DNA of 64,000 nucleotides from Erpobdella octoculata. Taxonomy: Eukaryota; Annelida; Clitellata; Hirudinida; Erpobdellidae. How positions within the stretch are numbered: position 1 is the stretch's first letter; every line of letters starts with the position of its first letter. Made by a program: the position numbers and the translations under genes. The DNA lies in NCBI GenBank assembly GCA_963978895.1, contig OZ022245.1, forward strand, positions 28,498,043-28,562,042. The letters are read 5' to 3'. Below are positions 1 through 25,894 of the stretch, piece after piece. The notes under the pieces are model-generated. The model searched no databases and had not been told where the DNA came from. It worked only from the letters and a program-made list of their open reading frames with translations.

Positions 1-735
1 TTCTGCTATTCCCAACAGGAGTGTGCTCTTGTCCTGCAGTGATAAATTCATAACCTATTCTTTTCCCACTCAATCATGTTATTGTTATTTTGATTACCCC
101 CACCCTCTCTCTCTTATTTTTTTCCTTCGTCCTATCTCCACTTCTTTCGCTCACTCTCTCTTTTGTTTTTTCTCGTTTTATTTAGCCTTTCCGGTATATT
201 TTTTGATTGCATCTAAAATACCAATCAGTTTTAATGTTTTCGAAGTACCCAAACATTGAAATTCGTGGTTGATGTTTGTGTGTTTTTCAGCTTAAAACCT
301 ATCTCATGGTTCAAGCTGTTTTCAACCTGTAACAGTAGCAGGTTGGACTAAAAAGAAACTCCCATTAAAAATTTTAAACGATCAGTTTTTTGGTTATTGA
401 CGTTTATGCTATTAGAATGTTCATGCTATTAGAACGTTTGTGCTATTAGAATGTTTATACTATTAGAACGTTTGTGCTATTAGAACGTTTGAGCTATTAG
501 AATGTTTGAGCTACTAGAAAGGGTTCGTTGCAGCTATCCTTGTTTGCATCAGATTTACGTTTGGCTCCAAATTTATTTCACGTTTGAATTTTTTAGCATC
601 CTATCGAATTATTATAATTACTCTAAAGTATTTAGATGGTTTTTATTCAATTATAATTTTAAGTTTTATTTAATTTCTTATTTTACAGGTAATTAGTTAT
701 CTCAACCAAGCTCTTAAACAGCAAAACCAGACACG

Positions 736-772
<37 letters not shown>

Positions 773-884
773 CATCTCTATCCATCTAATCTCCTTATTC
801 TCTTGATCCCATAACTCACTCTCTCCTTTTCTTTCCTGTTACTAGTGTTGCCATAGGAACAAGTAGGACCTACTTACAACTAGC
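1..884. other. 5' flank of the PLC-beta gene
   Basis: No coding region is supported here. The stretch is T/C-rich, carries a 19-20 bp tandem repeat near 401-519 and a (TC)n tract near 738-770. The bases just before the PLC-beta start codon are presumably 5' UTR. A possible acceptor (ccatag) lies about 30 bases upstream of the ATG, so a non-coding first exon may sit further upstream. Confidence 0.5.
401..519. repeat. 19-20 bp tandem repeat upstream of PLC-beta
   Basis: About six to seven copies of a unit close to tgctattagaacgttt lie in tandem. Copies differ mainly by c/t and g/a changes (gaacg/gaatg, tgcta/gagcta), so the array is moderately old. Confidence 0.8.
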
Positions 885-15973
<15,089 letters not shown>

Positions 15974-16830
15974 ATTGTCAGTCGTCGCTCGCAATGTGTC
16001 CTCTGATCTCCTCGTTGCGTCCGATGTCGATGTTCACGCGTTTTCGTTTCGTCTCTTCTCTCTCTCTCTAACTTTTCTCGACGTTCGCGAGATTCACTTT
16101 TCTCTCTTCTGCGCACAGGTATCTCATCCCATCGTTCGAGGGCGTAAGAATACGGGTAGTCGTGATCTACGACCTCTCCGAGACAACGGTTGTGAAGCCG
16201 GTCTCTCAAACTTGGCTTTCCTCATCTCAACCCAACACCACAGTGATGACAGGCAGCTTCTTTATCGGATGGGATTTCAAAGAAGCTTGCAGCACATTTT
16301 ATGGGTTTTTCTGTTTGTTTTGCATTAACGGTCAGCGACACGTACGTCGTTGCGTACGAAATACCACTCTCCGGATTGTATTCCGGAAACTTCCGATCGC
16401 ACGTACCGTCGACTCGGACGGTTTAAAAAACGTTTAATAAACGGCGATGCTTTGATTGTCTTGATTGGAAATGAGTTTTTTTTACTGGCGGAGTGCATTT
16501 TGACGTCGATTCGTGATTGGCCGATCGCTTAGTAGGTTCAGTGCATGCATTTGTGCGCATCTCCGTTTCTCTGCCAGGTTGAAAATATTTTAGCTCTCGT
16601 TGTTTAATTTGTTTGCGTATCTTCGATTGTTATTTAATTTTTTAGTATATATATATATATATATAAATAGAGAGAGAGAGAGGTATGTATATTTGTATGT
16701 ATGTATGTATGTATGTATGTATGTATGTATGTATGTATGTATGTATGTCTGTATGTATGTATGTGCGTATTTGTGTTTAGCTTGAATCATCGTGTCATCT
16801 AAATAAAAGGTTACTCCAGACCGTGGCATA
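15974..16830 (+). other. Probable 3' UTR of PLC-beta
   Basis: Follows the PLC-beta stop directly. AATAAA signals occur at about 16436 and 16802, the second followed by a T-rich stretch, so the transcript probably ends within this interval. Open frames here have no family similarity that I recognise. Confidence 0.55.
16645..16765. repeat. (TA)n then (TATG)n repeat
   Basis: A short TA run, a GA run and about 70 bases of TATG lie in the PLC-beta 3' region. The Tyr-Val-Cys-Met and Tyr-Ile-His-Thr frames are repeat artefacts. Confidence 0.93.
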
Positions 16831-19100
16831 AATTTCTTTCTTTGTTGCATTTTTTTTTGCGACTTGAATTCATTTGATATCTTTGTTAGCTTTTCGGGCT
16901 TTTTCTCCGTTTTCGTCTTTCTCACTCTCTCTCTCTTTCTCTCAATCATCTCTCTTTCTTCACTGTTTTTCATTCTCGATGTTCGATCAGTCGAAGATGC
17001 TTGTCTGCAAGCCGTTTCTTTTTTTTTAGAATCGTATTAGAAGTTGTCATCATATTTAAGATGGCCAGTATTTGTTTTTGTGTAGCTGTTCTGTTTTAGA
17101 TGTATGAAGCTGCTGTATTATTAATGTATGCAGCTGTTGGCTTAATATATACAGCTGCTGTGTTTTTAATATGTACAGCTGCTGCATTGGTAATATATAC
17201 AACTGCTGCATTGGTAATATATACACGATATACAGCTGCTTGGTTTTAAATATATGCAGCTGTTGTGTTTTATATATCTGAAGCTAATGTTTTTTGCAGC
17301 ATTATTCAGTTACTTATATAATTATGAAAACCCAAATAATAATAATAACGTTTTATTCTGTTCTAAGAACATTGTAGATTGTTTATGCTCTTCAGATGTA
17401 TTTTTATATTTGTGTTTGTCTATTTCTAACTTTCACTATGTATGTGTCTATCTGTTTGTCTGTCTTTCTATCTTCTAATTCTATCCCTCTCTTCACATGG
17501 TAAACGTTGAGGCAATATTCATCTTCTTCCATCGAATCAACACATGACACAAGCTTCTTCTTTTCCACCTGCTCTGCTTCAAAGTTTTTTCAATGCTGTC
17601 AAAGGTTGACATGGTTATATGATAATGTGTCAATAATTTATTCAATTATTTGCATAAATTATTTATTCTAATGTCAGATGCTCAGTTATAATCTGCAGAA
17701 TTAATTTAAATTTTCAAATACTTTAATCACAGATGACTTAATATTTATATTAATTTAGGAGGAAAAAGAATATTAATATTAATATTACATCATCCTAATA
17801 AAGTATCACTGCTTCATCAACAGTCGAGGATTGTCTCGTACGAAGTTCGACTTGTTTGGTTTTCTTTTTTTTCTTTTTTTTGGATAATATCTCTTAATTA
17901 TTTTTATTATAATATTAATATCGTTGTTGTTTTTGTGGTGATAATATTATTTTGTTATTGGAAATCTTCCATTCATCGGGTCCTCATTGTTTTCAAACAC
18001 CTTTATTGTTTCGTTTTAGTCGACTTAGTCGTGAGTTTCAAATGATTGATTTGCGCATCACCTGGTAGGAGTTTGTTTTGGTTTCATTTTATATAATAAT
18101 AATAATAATTTATTCATCACCAGCAATCAATTTCTTTTCTTCCCATCCACCTCTTCCACCTCATTGTCTCTCAAATCTGGGCAAGTAAAAACAGCGGAAT
18201 GTAGTTGTGCTTCAGTTATTTCATAGCCTCCTCGTTTGTTGTTCAAATCACTGATTGTGGTCATGATGATCATGTTTTTAAGTCTATCAATTTACTTACT
18301 TTGTTTTCTTTTTTATGAATCTCAAATCGTTGTCATGTAAGTGAATCGGTTGGTTGCAAGATGTATTTGATAATCTTGTTTATTATAAATTTATATTATA
18401 AGTAATAATTATTATTATTGTTGTTAATATAATATCATTAAGAATTAGTGTACTTTCAGTATTATAGTACAAATTTGAATGTGTACGTGTGTGTGTGGTG
18501 TGTGTGCGTATATGTCTGTCTCACTGTTGAGCATTTGACTGCACGTTCAACTAATTATTTGAATAAAAATTTATATTTTCAAATTCATATGTGTACATCC
18601 TGGAAAAACGGATCATCATTTTGTTTTGTCGTGTTTTTTTTCAAATCCACAATGCTCGCCTCTCTTTTTTTTTAATCTTTATCTCTCTCTCTCGCTCTCT
18701 CTCTTTTTAATCTTTATCTCTCTCTCCTCTCTCTTTTACTCTTGATCTCTCTCAATTTTACTCCTTATCTCTTTCTCCCTCTCTCTCTTTTACTGTTTTT
18801 TTCTCTTTGTCTATCTCTTTTACTCTTTTACTATTTTACTCTGTGTCTCTTTCTCTTTCTCTCTCTCTCTTTTATTCTTTATCTTTCTTTCTCTTTTACT
18901 TTTTATCTTTTTTTTTAATTCTTTTACTTTTTATCTCTTTTTACTCTCTTTCTTTCTCTCACTTTCTTCAACAAAAAATTAGTTGCTGGAACGAGTTGGT
19001 GTTTTAAATCCTAAAACATTAAACAACTATAATTTTTTAAAAAGTAAACAAAAAATTTATTTAATTAGAAAAACTGATAAGATCAAAAAAATTTAGAGCA
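16831..19100. other. Intergenic, low-complexity DNA
   Basis: No gene is supported. The interval holds a degenerate 27-bp repeat (17.09-17.29 kb), A/T-rich DNA, and a T/C-rich block at about 18.66-18.97 kb made of short ctctctt and tttatct variants. Confidence 0.6.
17090..17290. repeat. Degenerate 27-bp tandem repeat
   Basis: About seven diverged copies of a unit containing atatacagctgctg, spaced 25-30 bases apart. Confidence 0.8.
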
Positions 19101-19550
19101 ATATCGTACCTACATTTAATAAATGAAATGACGTTATTTTCGCTCTAGGACGCACTAATTAAGGGTCTGAATTCCTAAAAAAGAACGAAAGCTAAAAAAT
19201 TTGAATTTCTAAAACTAATTACACCAAATTGATTATGGCCGAATATCATAAAACCTCACCCCATTAAGCCCAAAAAGTGACGTTCGCTTTGCAATAGTGA
19301 TTTAAAGTTTTAAATTATAAAAAGCTGAAAAATTACATAAAAAGAAACAAAGTATTTTTAACTAAAATAAAAACATGGCCCATTACCATACCCCCGTCCG
19401 GAAAACCCAAAGATCATGTCTGTTTTGCTCTAGGATGCTCCGTTTACGCGCTAGAGCGAGTTCAAGTTTTCAATTCTAAATAATCGAAAGCTGAAAAGTT
19501 TAAAAAATATAATTCATTCGATAGAAAAAAAAACTATAAAAAAAACTAAA

Positions 19551-19581
<31 letters not shown>

Positions 19582-19892
19582 TTTTTTTTTGGACTAGCTT
19601 AATCTTGGGACGATTGCATACCCCCCCTTTGAGAACCCCAAAAATGACGTCCGTTTTGCTCTAGGACGCACCGTTTAGGCGCTAAAGCGATTTAAAGTTT
19701 TCAATTCTAAAAAATCGAAAGTTGGAAAGTTGAAAATATATAATTCATTCGATAGATGTCGCTACAATTAATTGAAGTGACACCTAGCGAATATATCTAA
19801 AAACTTGTACAAGAAGCTGCGAAAAGCCATCGCACAATTGGCACTAAAATGACTGCAAAAAGCAGCTGCACAATTCGCTAGAGGAAAAACTG

Positions 19893-19925
<33 letters not shown>

Positions 19926-20242
19926 GAAATTTTTTTTTTTTGGACTAGCTTAATCCTGGGACGATTCCATACCCCCCCTTTGAAACCCCAAAAATGACGT
20001 CAGTTTTGCTCTAGGACGCACCGTTTAGGCGCTAGAGCGATTTAAAGTTTTCAATTCTAAAAAATCGAAAGTTGGAAAGTTGAAAATATATAATTCATTC
20101 GATAGATGTCGCTACAATTAATTGAAGTGACAACTAGCGAATATATCTAAAAACTGGTACAAGAAGCTGCGAAAAGCCATCGCACAATTGGCACTAAAAT
20201 GACTGCAAAAAGCAGCTGCACAATTCGCTAAAGGAAAAACTG

Positions 20243-20276
<34 letters not shown>

Positions 20277-21390
20277 GAAAATTTTTTTTTTTGGACTAAC
20301 TTAATCTTGGGACGATTCCATACCCCCCTTTGAGAACCCCAAAAATGACGTCCGTTTTGCTCTAGGACGCACCGTTTAGGCGCTAGAGCGATTTAAAGTT
20401 TTTAATTCTAGAAAATCGAAATCTGAAAAGTTGAAAATATATAATTCATTCGATAGATGTCGCTACATTTAATTGAAGTGACACCTAGCGAATATATCTA
20501 AAAACTGGTACAAGAAGCTGCGAAAAGCCATCGCACAATTGGCACTAAAATGACTGCAAAAAGCAGCTGCACAATTGGCACCAAAATGGTTCTGCAAAAA
20601 GCTACTAAACAATTGGCACCAAAACTGTCTGCAAAAAGCAACTGCACAAATGGCACCGAAACGGGCTAGTCCATAATATTTCGAGAGGCGTGCAACATGA
20701 GGCTGAGAAAAGCAAAATTGGTACCAAAACGGGTTAATCTATTATATTTTGAGGGGTGTAAAACTTCGCTCATAAAAAAAAAAAAAAATTATTTTTTTGG
20801 ACTAACTTAATCTTGGGACGATTACATACCCCCCTTTGCGGAACCTAAAAATGACGGCCGTTTTGCTCTAGGACGCACCGTTTAGGCGCTAGAGCGATTT
20901 AAAGTTTTTAATTCTAGAAAATCGAAATCTGAAAAGTTGAAAATATATAATTCATTCGATAGATGTCGCTACATTTAATTGAAGTGACACCTAGCGAATA
21001 TATCTAAAAACTGGTACAAGAAGCTGCGAAAAGCCATCGCACAATTGGCACTAAAATGACTGCAAAAAGCAGCTGCACAATTGGCACCAAAATGGTTCTG
21101 CAAAAAGCTACTAAACAATTGGCACCAAAACTGTCTGCAAAAAGCAACTGCACAAATGGCACCGAAACGGGCTAGTCCATAATATTTCGAGAGGCGTGCA
21201 ACATGAGGCTGAGAAAAGCAAAATTGGTACCAAAACGGGTTAATCTATTATATTTTGAGGGGTGTATAACTTCGCTCATAAAAAAAAAAAAAAATTATTT
21301 TTTTGGACTAACTTAATCTTGGGACGATTACATACCCCCCTTTGCGGAACCTAAAAATGACGGCCGTTTTGCTCTAGGACGCACCGTTTA

Positions 21391-21404
21391 CTTGCTTCGG
21401 CAGT

Positions 21405-21444
<40 letters not shown>

Positions 21445-21498
21445 GGCCCCTGCGCAAGGATGACACGCAAATTCGTGAAGCGTTCCATATTTTTTTTT
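21391..21498 (+). pseudogene. U6 spliceosomal snRNA copy fused to the LINE
   Basis: The sequence runs from cttgcttcggcag through the ACAGAGA box (about 21430), the catalytic AGC region, the intramolecular stem and the 3' end gcgttccatat plus nine T. Only about the first three bases of a typical U6 are absent or changed. Upstream is satellite DNA, with no TATA box or proximal element that a type 3 Pol III U6 gene would need. I treat it as a retrocopied U6 body, not an active gene. Confidence 0.93.
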
Positions 21499-24447
21499 GG
21501 TGCCGGTGGCCTGACGGGGGGGTCGCCGGAGTTAGGAACGAGATCAGGCGTCATTGATGAGCTACCGGGGTGTGCTTCGAGGAGGGGATCTAACACTGCC
21601 ACAATCCCTGCGGCCTGTCTCAACGTGAGGTCCATCAAAAACAAGATTGCCACTATCTCAGACATTATAAATGAAAACAGATTGTCAATTCTTGGTTTGG
21701 TGGAGACCTGGCATGAGTGTTTTGACGACGTTGCCCTGAAAAAGATCACTTTGCCTGGTTACCGCTGCATTGAAGCTGCTCGGGGGCCCGATGAAAGGGG
21801 CCGCTCTTATGGGGGAGTAGCAGTCATCCACAGGGACACACTCTCGGCCAAGCCACTCGCTTTGGGATTGACGCCAATTACATTTGAGATCATAACTACA
21901 AAGTTCTCATCCGTTAAAACGAGTTTCATCTTTGTTTTGATATACCGTCCTGGAAGCATCCCCGCGAGTAATCTGTTTTTCATAGAACTAGGAAATATTT
22001 TTGAAGCATTGGCGACGTACAATTGCCAGGTCATTGTTACTGGAGATCTGAATATCAAGGTCAACATTACTCTCGATCCACACTCTGTTCGTCTGTTGGA
22101 TCTCATAGGTTCATTTGGCTTCGTGCAGTCTGTTACCGGCCCTACGCATTCGCAGGGTAATACTCTTGATTTGGTTATTACTAGATCTGATCTTCCATCT
22201 CCGTATGTCGTCGTTGATCTGCCGCAGGTCTCCGATCATTCTCTTGTGCGTTTCTGGGTTCCGATCCGACTTCCTCCAGCTCGGTTTGTCGAGATTAAAA
22301 CTCGTGCTTGGAGGAGTTTCGACTCTGAGCGATTTCGGTCTGATTTACGTAGCAGCCTCCTGTGCAATCCGGTGGTCTATGAGGATATGTCTATCGATCA
22401 GGCCCAGGAGCTCTATGACACTACCTTATCGTCGCTTCTTGATCAAAATGCTCCCTCCCGTGCTGCTAGACGGCGCCTTCAGCCTCTTACGCCGTGGTTT
22501 GATCGTGATTGCACAGCCTCGAAACGGAAATCAAGACTGTTGGAGCGGCGCTACAAGCGGACTCGAGACCCGGATGATCGCACTTTGTGGATGAGCCAGG
22601 TACGGGCGTCTCACGGCCTTTTTAGGCAGAAACAAAATTCTTACTGGAGAGAAAAAATCGATGATAGTCAAGGTAATCCTGCAAAGCTCTGGAGAACATT
22701 ATCTGGGGTGCTCGGCAAGGACTGTGGCTATTCAGCCCCACCCAATGATCTTGCGGCGAGTGATTTCTTGAAGGCGTTTTTAGAGAAGACCGAGAGTGTT
22801 CGCCAATCTACTTCGTCTGCTTCTGGTCCGCTCTATTGTGCTGGAGGCTGTTCCAGCTCGCTGCTGGAATTCAGGCCTGTGGATGCTAACTACATCATCC
22901 GTCTCATCGGGGCTTCACCTAACAAGAACTGTTCCTTGGACCCAGTGCCAACATGGATAATAAAAAAATATTCAAATGAACTGGCACCATTTGTGGCATT
23001 TTTGGCCAACTCTTCACTAAGACAAGGTTTTTTTCCCTCGACTCAGAAAAATGCCATAATCACGCCAGTCCTCAAGAAACCGAACTTGGATCCGCACAAC
23101 CCTGCCAACTATCGTCCGATCTCCAATCTGTCGTATTTGTCTAAGCTGTTGGAGCGATGTGTCGGCGACCAGATGAACATATATCTCAATGAAAATAACC
23201 TCCTGCCACGATGCCAGTCAGCCTATAGAAAGCATCATTCTACTGAGACTGCTGTCTTGAAGGTGCTCTCGGATGTCTACTTAGCAGCCGATCTGGGACG
23301 GATCACACTTCTGGGCCTTCTGGACCTTAGTGCTGCCTTTGACACCGTCGATCATCAGATCTTGTGTGATAGGCTTCATAACTCGTTTGGTCTTGGGGGT
23401 GCGGTCCTGAAATGGTTCGGCTCCTACCTCACGGGCCGGTCCCACTGCATCCGCTGCAACAATGTCACATCTGAGTCGGCTTCTCTCTTCTACGGGGTAC
23501 CGCAGGGGTCCGTCCTTGGTCCGGTGCTGTTTCTTCTTTACACTGCTGATGTCATCGGTGTCGCCGCCAGACATGGGTTTTCGGCTCACTCTTATGCTGA
23601 CGATCTTCAAATTTACAGTGACTCTCCTCAGATGTTATGCTCTGATCTTGTGCCAAGAATGTCTGCCTGTATTGGCGAAATCAGCTCATGGATGGCCAGT
23701 AATCGCTTGAAACTCAATCCATCAAAGACTGAGCTGATATGGCTGGGTTCATCTCGACGGCTGAGGCATTGTTTGATGGGGGATGTGGACATTGCTGGGG
23801 TTTCGGTCAGGCCTTCTGCGTCTGTTCGGGATCTTGGGGTGCTGGTTGACCGCGATCTGTCCATGGAGACACACATTTCCCATCTCAGCCGTACCTGTTT
23901 CTACCATCTTCGTCAGCTACGTGTCATCCGAAGAAGCCTCACTACAGACTCTGCTCACTCCCTTGTAAGAGCACTGGTGCACAGCCGGGTCGACTATTGC
24001 AACGGGGTCCTGGCCGGTCTACCGCTGTTCCAAATCAACAGGCTTCAATCTGTTCTTCGGGCTGCTGCTCGTCTCGTGCTGCGATTGCCTGGCTGGGCCA
24101 GCGTTTCGGGTCTGATGCGGACGCGGCTTCATTGGCTTCCCTTTCCGGAGAGAATCCGTTTTAAACTATGCTCTATGGTTTATAAGTGCCTCCATGGAAT
24201 GGCTCCTGTCTATCTTCAGGAGCTATGTGTTCCGGTCTCTCAGCTCTTTGGTCGGTCTCATCTTCGATCGGCGGCGGCCGGCGATCTACTTGTCCTTCAG
24301 ACGGAGACTGTGACGATTGGCAGGCGTGGTTTTTCTGTGGCTGGTCCTGTGGCCTGGAATAGCCTTCCCCCCGCTCTGAGGGATCCAACGATGCCTTTTA
24401 GTGTCTTTCGTGAACGGCTCAAGACATTTTTGTTTTCTTCCACTTAA
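21460..24447 (+). CDS. LINE endonuclease-reverse transcriptase (ORF2), uninterrupted
   Basis: A 995-residue protein for target-primed reverse transcription. Residues 1-13 are read from the U6 sequence. Residues 14-50 are Gly/Ser/Arg-rich linker. Residues about 51-275 form an APE-type endonuclease (LNVRSIKNK, GLVETWH, GGVAVIH, TGDLNIKV, QGNTLDLVI, VSDHSLV). Residues about 520-790 form the reverse transcriptase (NYRPISNLSYLSKLLE, LDLSAAFDTVDH, GVPQGSVLGPVLFLLY, and the YADD catalytic box at about 712, codon 23593). The C terminus carries the L2/CR1-typical AGPVAWNSLPPALR. No stop or frameshift occurs, so the copy is young or the sequence is conserved. After the U6-derived Met the next in-frame Met is near residue 305, beyond the endonuclease. 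G/C content is much higher than in the surrounding satellite. Confidence 0.95.
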   Translation: MTRKFVKRSIFFFGAGGLTGGSPELGTRSGVIDELPGCASRRGSNTATIPAACLNVRSIKNKIATISDIINENRLSILGLVETWHECFDDVALKKITLPGYRCIEAARGPDERGRSYGGVAVIHRDTLSAKPLALGLTPITFEIITTKFSSVKTSFIFVLIYRPGSIPASNLFFIELGNIFEALATYNCQVIVTGDLNIKVNITLDPHSVRLLDLIGSFGFVQSVTGPTHSQGNTLDLVITRSDLPSPYVVVDLPQVSDHSLVRFWVPIRLPPARFVEIKTRAWRSFDSERFRSDLRSSLLCNPVVYEDMSIDQAQELYDTTLSSLLDQNAPSRAARRRLQPLTPWFDRDCTASKRKSRLLERRYKRTRDPDDRTLWMSQVRASHGLFRQKQNSYWREKIDDSQGNPAKLWRTLSGVLGKDCGYSAPPNDLAASDFLKAFLEKTESVRQSTSSASGPLYCAGGCSSSLLEFRPVDANYIIRLIGASPNKNCSLDPVPTWIIKKYSNELAPFVAFLANSSLRQGFFPSTQKNAIITPVLKKPNLDPHNPANYRPISNLSYLSKLLERCVGDQMNIYLNENNLLPRCQSAYRKHHSTETAVLKVLSDVYLAADLGRITLLGLLDLSAAFDTVDHQILCDRLHNSFGLGGAVLKWFGSYLTGRSHCIRCNNVTSESASLFYGVPQGSVLGPVLFLLYTADVIGVAARHGFSAHSYADDLQIYSDSPQMLCSDLVPRMSACIGEISSWMASNRLKLNPSKTELIWLGSSRRLRHCLMGDVDIAGVSVRPSASVRDLGVLVDRDLSMETHISHLSRTCFYHLRQLRVIRRSLTTDSAHSLVRALVHSRVDYCNGVLAGLPLFQINRLQSVLRAAARLVLRLPGWASVSGLMRTRLHWLPFPERIRFKLCSMVYKCLHGMAPVYLQELCVPVSQLFGRSHLRSAAAGDLLVLQTETVTIGRRGFSVAGPVAWNSLPPALRDPTMPFSVFRERLKTFLFSST

Positions 24448-25894
24448 TTGTGCAGTGCGCTTTTGTGACTTTTATTTTGTAAAAAAGCGCTATATAAAAA
24501 ACCTGTATAATAATAATAATAATAGAGCGATTTAAAGTTTTTAATTCTAGAAAATCGAAATCTGAAAAGTTGAAAATATATAATTCATTCGATAGATGTC
24601 GCTACATTTAATTGAAGTGACACCTAGCGAATATATCTTAAAACGGGCAAGTCTTATTAAAATTTGTCTATTATATTTTGAGGGGCGTGTGACAAGTAGC
24701 TGCGAAAAGCTACTGCACAATTGACACCAAACCGGGCTAGTTCATTATATTTTTAGGGGCATGTTGCGAGAGCTGTGAAAAGCCACTGCACAATTGCACC
24801 AAAACGGGTCTGCAAAAAGCGACTGCATAATTGGCACCAAAATGAGTCTGCAGAAAGCCATTGCACAATTAGCACCAAAATGGGTCTACACTATAAAAAG
24901 CGACTACACAATGAGCACCAATATGGGTCTACAATTGTACAAAGCAGCTGCACAATTGGTACCGAAATGGGTTAGTCCATTTTATTTTGAGGGGCGTGTA
25001 ACATGCAGCTCTAAAAAGCCACTGCACAATTAGCACTAAAACGGGGGTTAATCTATTATATTCTCAGGGGTGTATAACTTCGATCTTAAAAAAAAAATTT
25101 TTTGGACTAACCTAATCTTGGGACGATTCCGTATGCCCCCTTTGGTAGCCCCCGAAATGACGTCCGTTTTGCTCTAGGACGCACCGTTTAGGCGCTAGAG
25201 TGATTTAATATTTTTAATTCTAAAAAATCGAAAACTGAAAAATAAAAAATATAATTAATTCGATAGATGTCCCTACATTAGCGGATTTCCCTAAAGTAGG
25301 GTATATGTCTTATCAAAATTTGTGACAAGCAGCTGCGAAAAGCTAGTGCACCAAAACGGGCTAGTCTATTATATTTTAGGGGCGTGTAACGAGAAGCAGC
25401 GAAAAGCCACTGCACAATTGGCACCAAAACGGGTATGCAAAAAGCCATTGCACAATTAGCACCAAAATGGGTCTACAAAAAGCAAATTCACAACTGGAAC
25501 CAAAACGGTCTGCAAAAAGCAGCTATACAGCTGGCACCAAAACGAGTCTGCAAAAAGCCATTGTACAACTGGCATCGAAACGGTCTGCAAAAAGCAACTG
25601 CACAATTGGTACCGAAACGGCTTAGTCCATTTTATTTTGAGGGACGTGTAACATGCAGCTCCGAAAAGCCACTGCACAATTCGAACCAAAACGGGTGATC
25701 TATTATATTTTGAGGGGTGTATGACTTCGCTATTAAAAAAATCCGAATTTTTTTATTGGACTAACTTAATCGATTTCATACCCCCTCTTTGTGAAGCCCA
25801 AAAATGACGTCCGTTTTGCTCTAGGACGCACTGCTTAGGCGCTAGAGTGATTTAAAGTTTTTAATTCTAAAAAATCGAAAGCTGAAAAGTTGAG

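Larger units (their letters stand above)
21391..24523 (+). mobile_element. U6 snRNA-LINE chimeric insertion (L2/CR1 group)
   Basis: A composite element interrupts one satellite unit. Its 5' end is an almost complete U6 snRNA (21391-21498). The U6 T run joins directly to a G/C-rich LINE segment and a complete endonuclease plus reverse transcriptase frame. The 3' end has aaaagcgctatataaaa and a (TAA)n tail, as in L2/CR1 elements. In intact units the target reads ccgtttaggcgctagagcg. Here the left flank stops after ccgttta and the right flank resumes at tagagcg, so about five bases (ggcgc) are missing and no target-site duplication is visible. No ORF1 is present. The structure fits reverse transcription that jumped from LINE RNA to U6 RNA, as known for human U6-L1 chimeras. 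A U6-headed family is the alternative. Confidence 0.9.

Noticed and set aside
21391..21498. An active U6 snRNA gene
   Set aside because: The upstream DNA is satellite without a TATA box or proximal element, and the U6 is directly fused to a LINE, so a retrocopied body is more likely.
21438..24388. Antisense and shifted frames across the LINE
   Set aside because: They are shadows of the 995-codon frame and show no family motifs.
24775..25698. His/Gln/Asn-rich frames such as those containing HNWHQNG
   Set aside because: They are readings of the 36-bp satellite sub-repeat on either strand and break at each unit variant.
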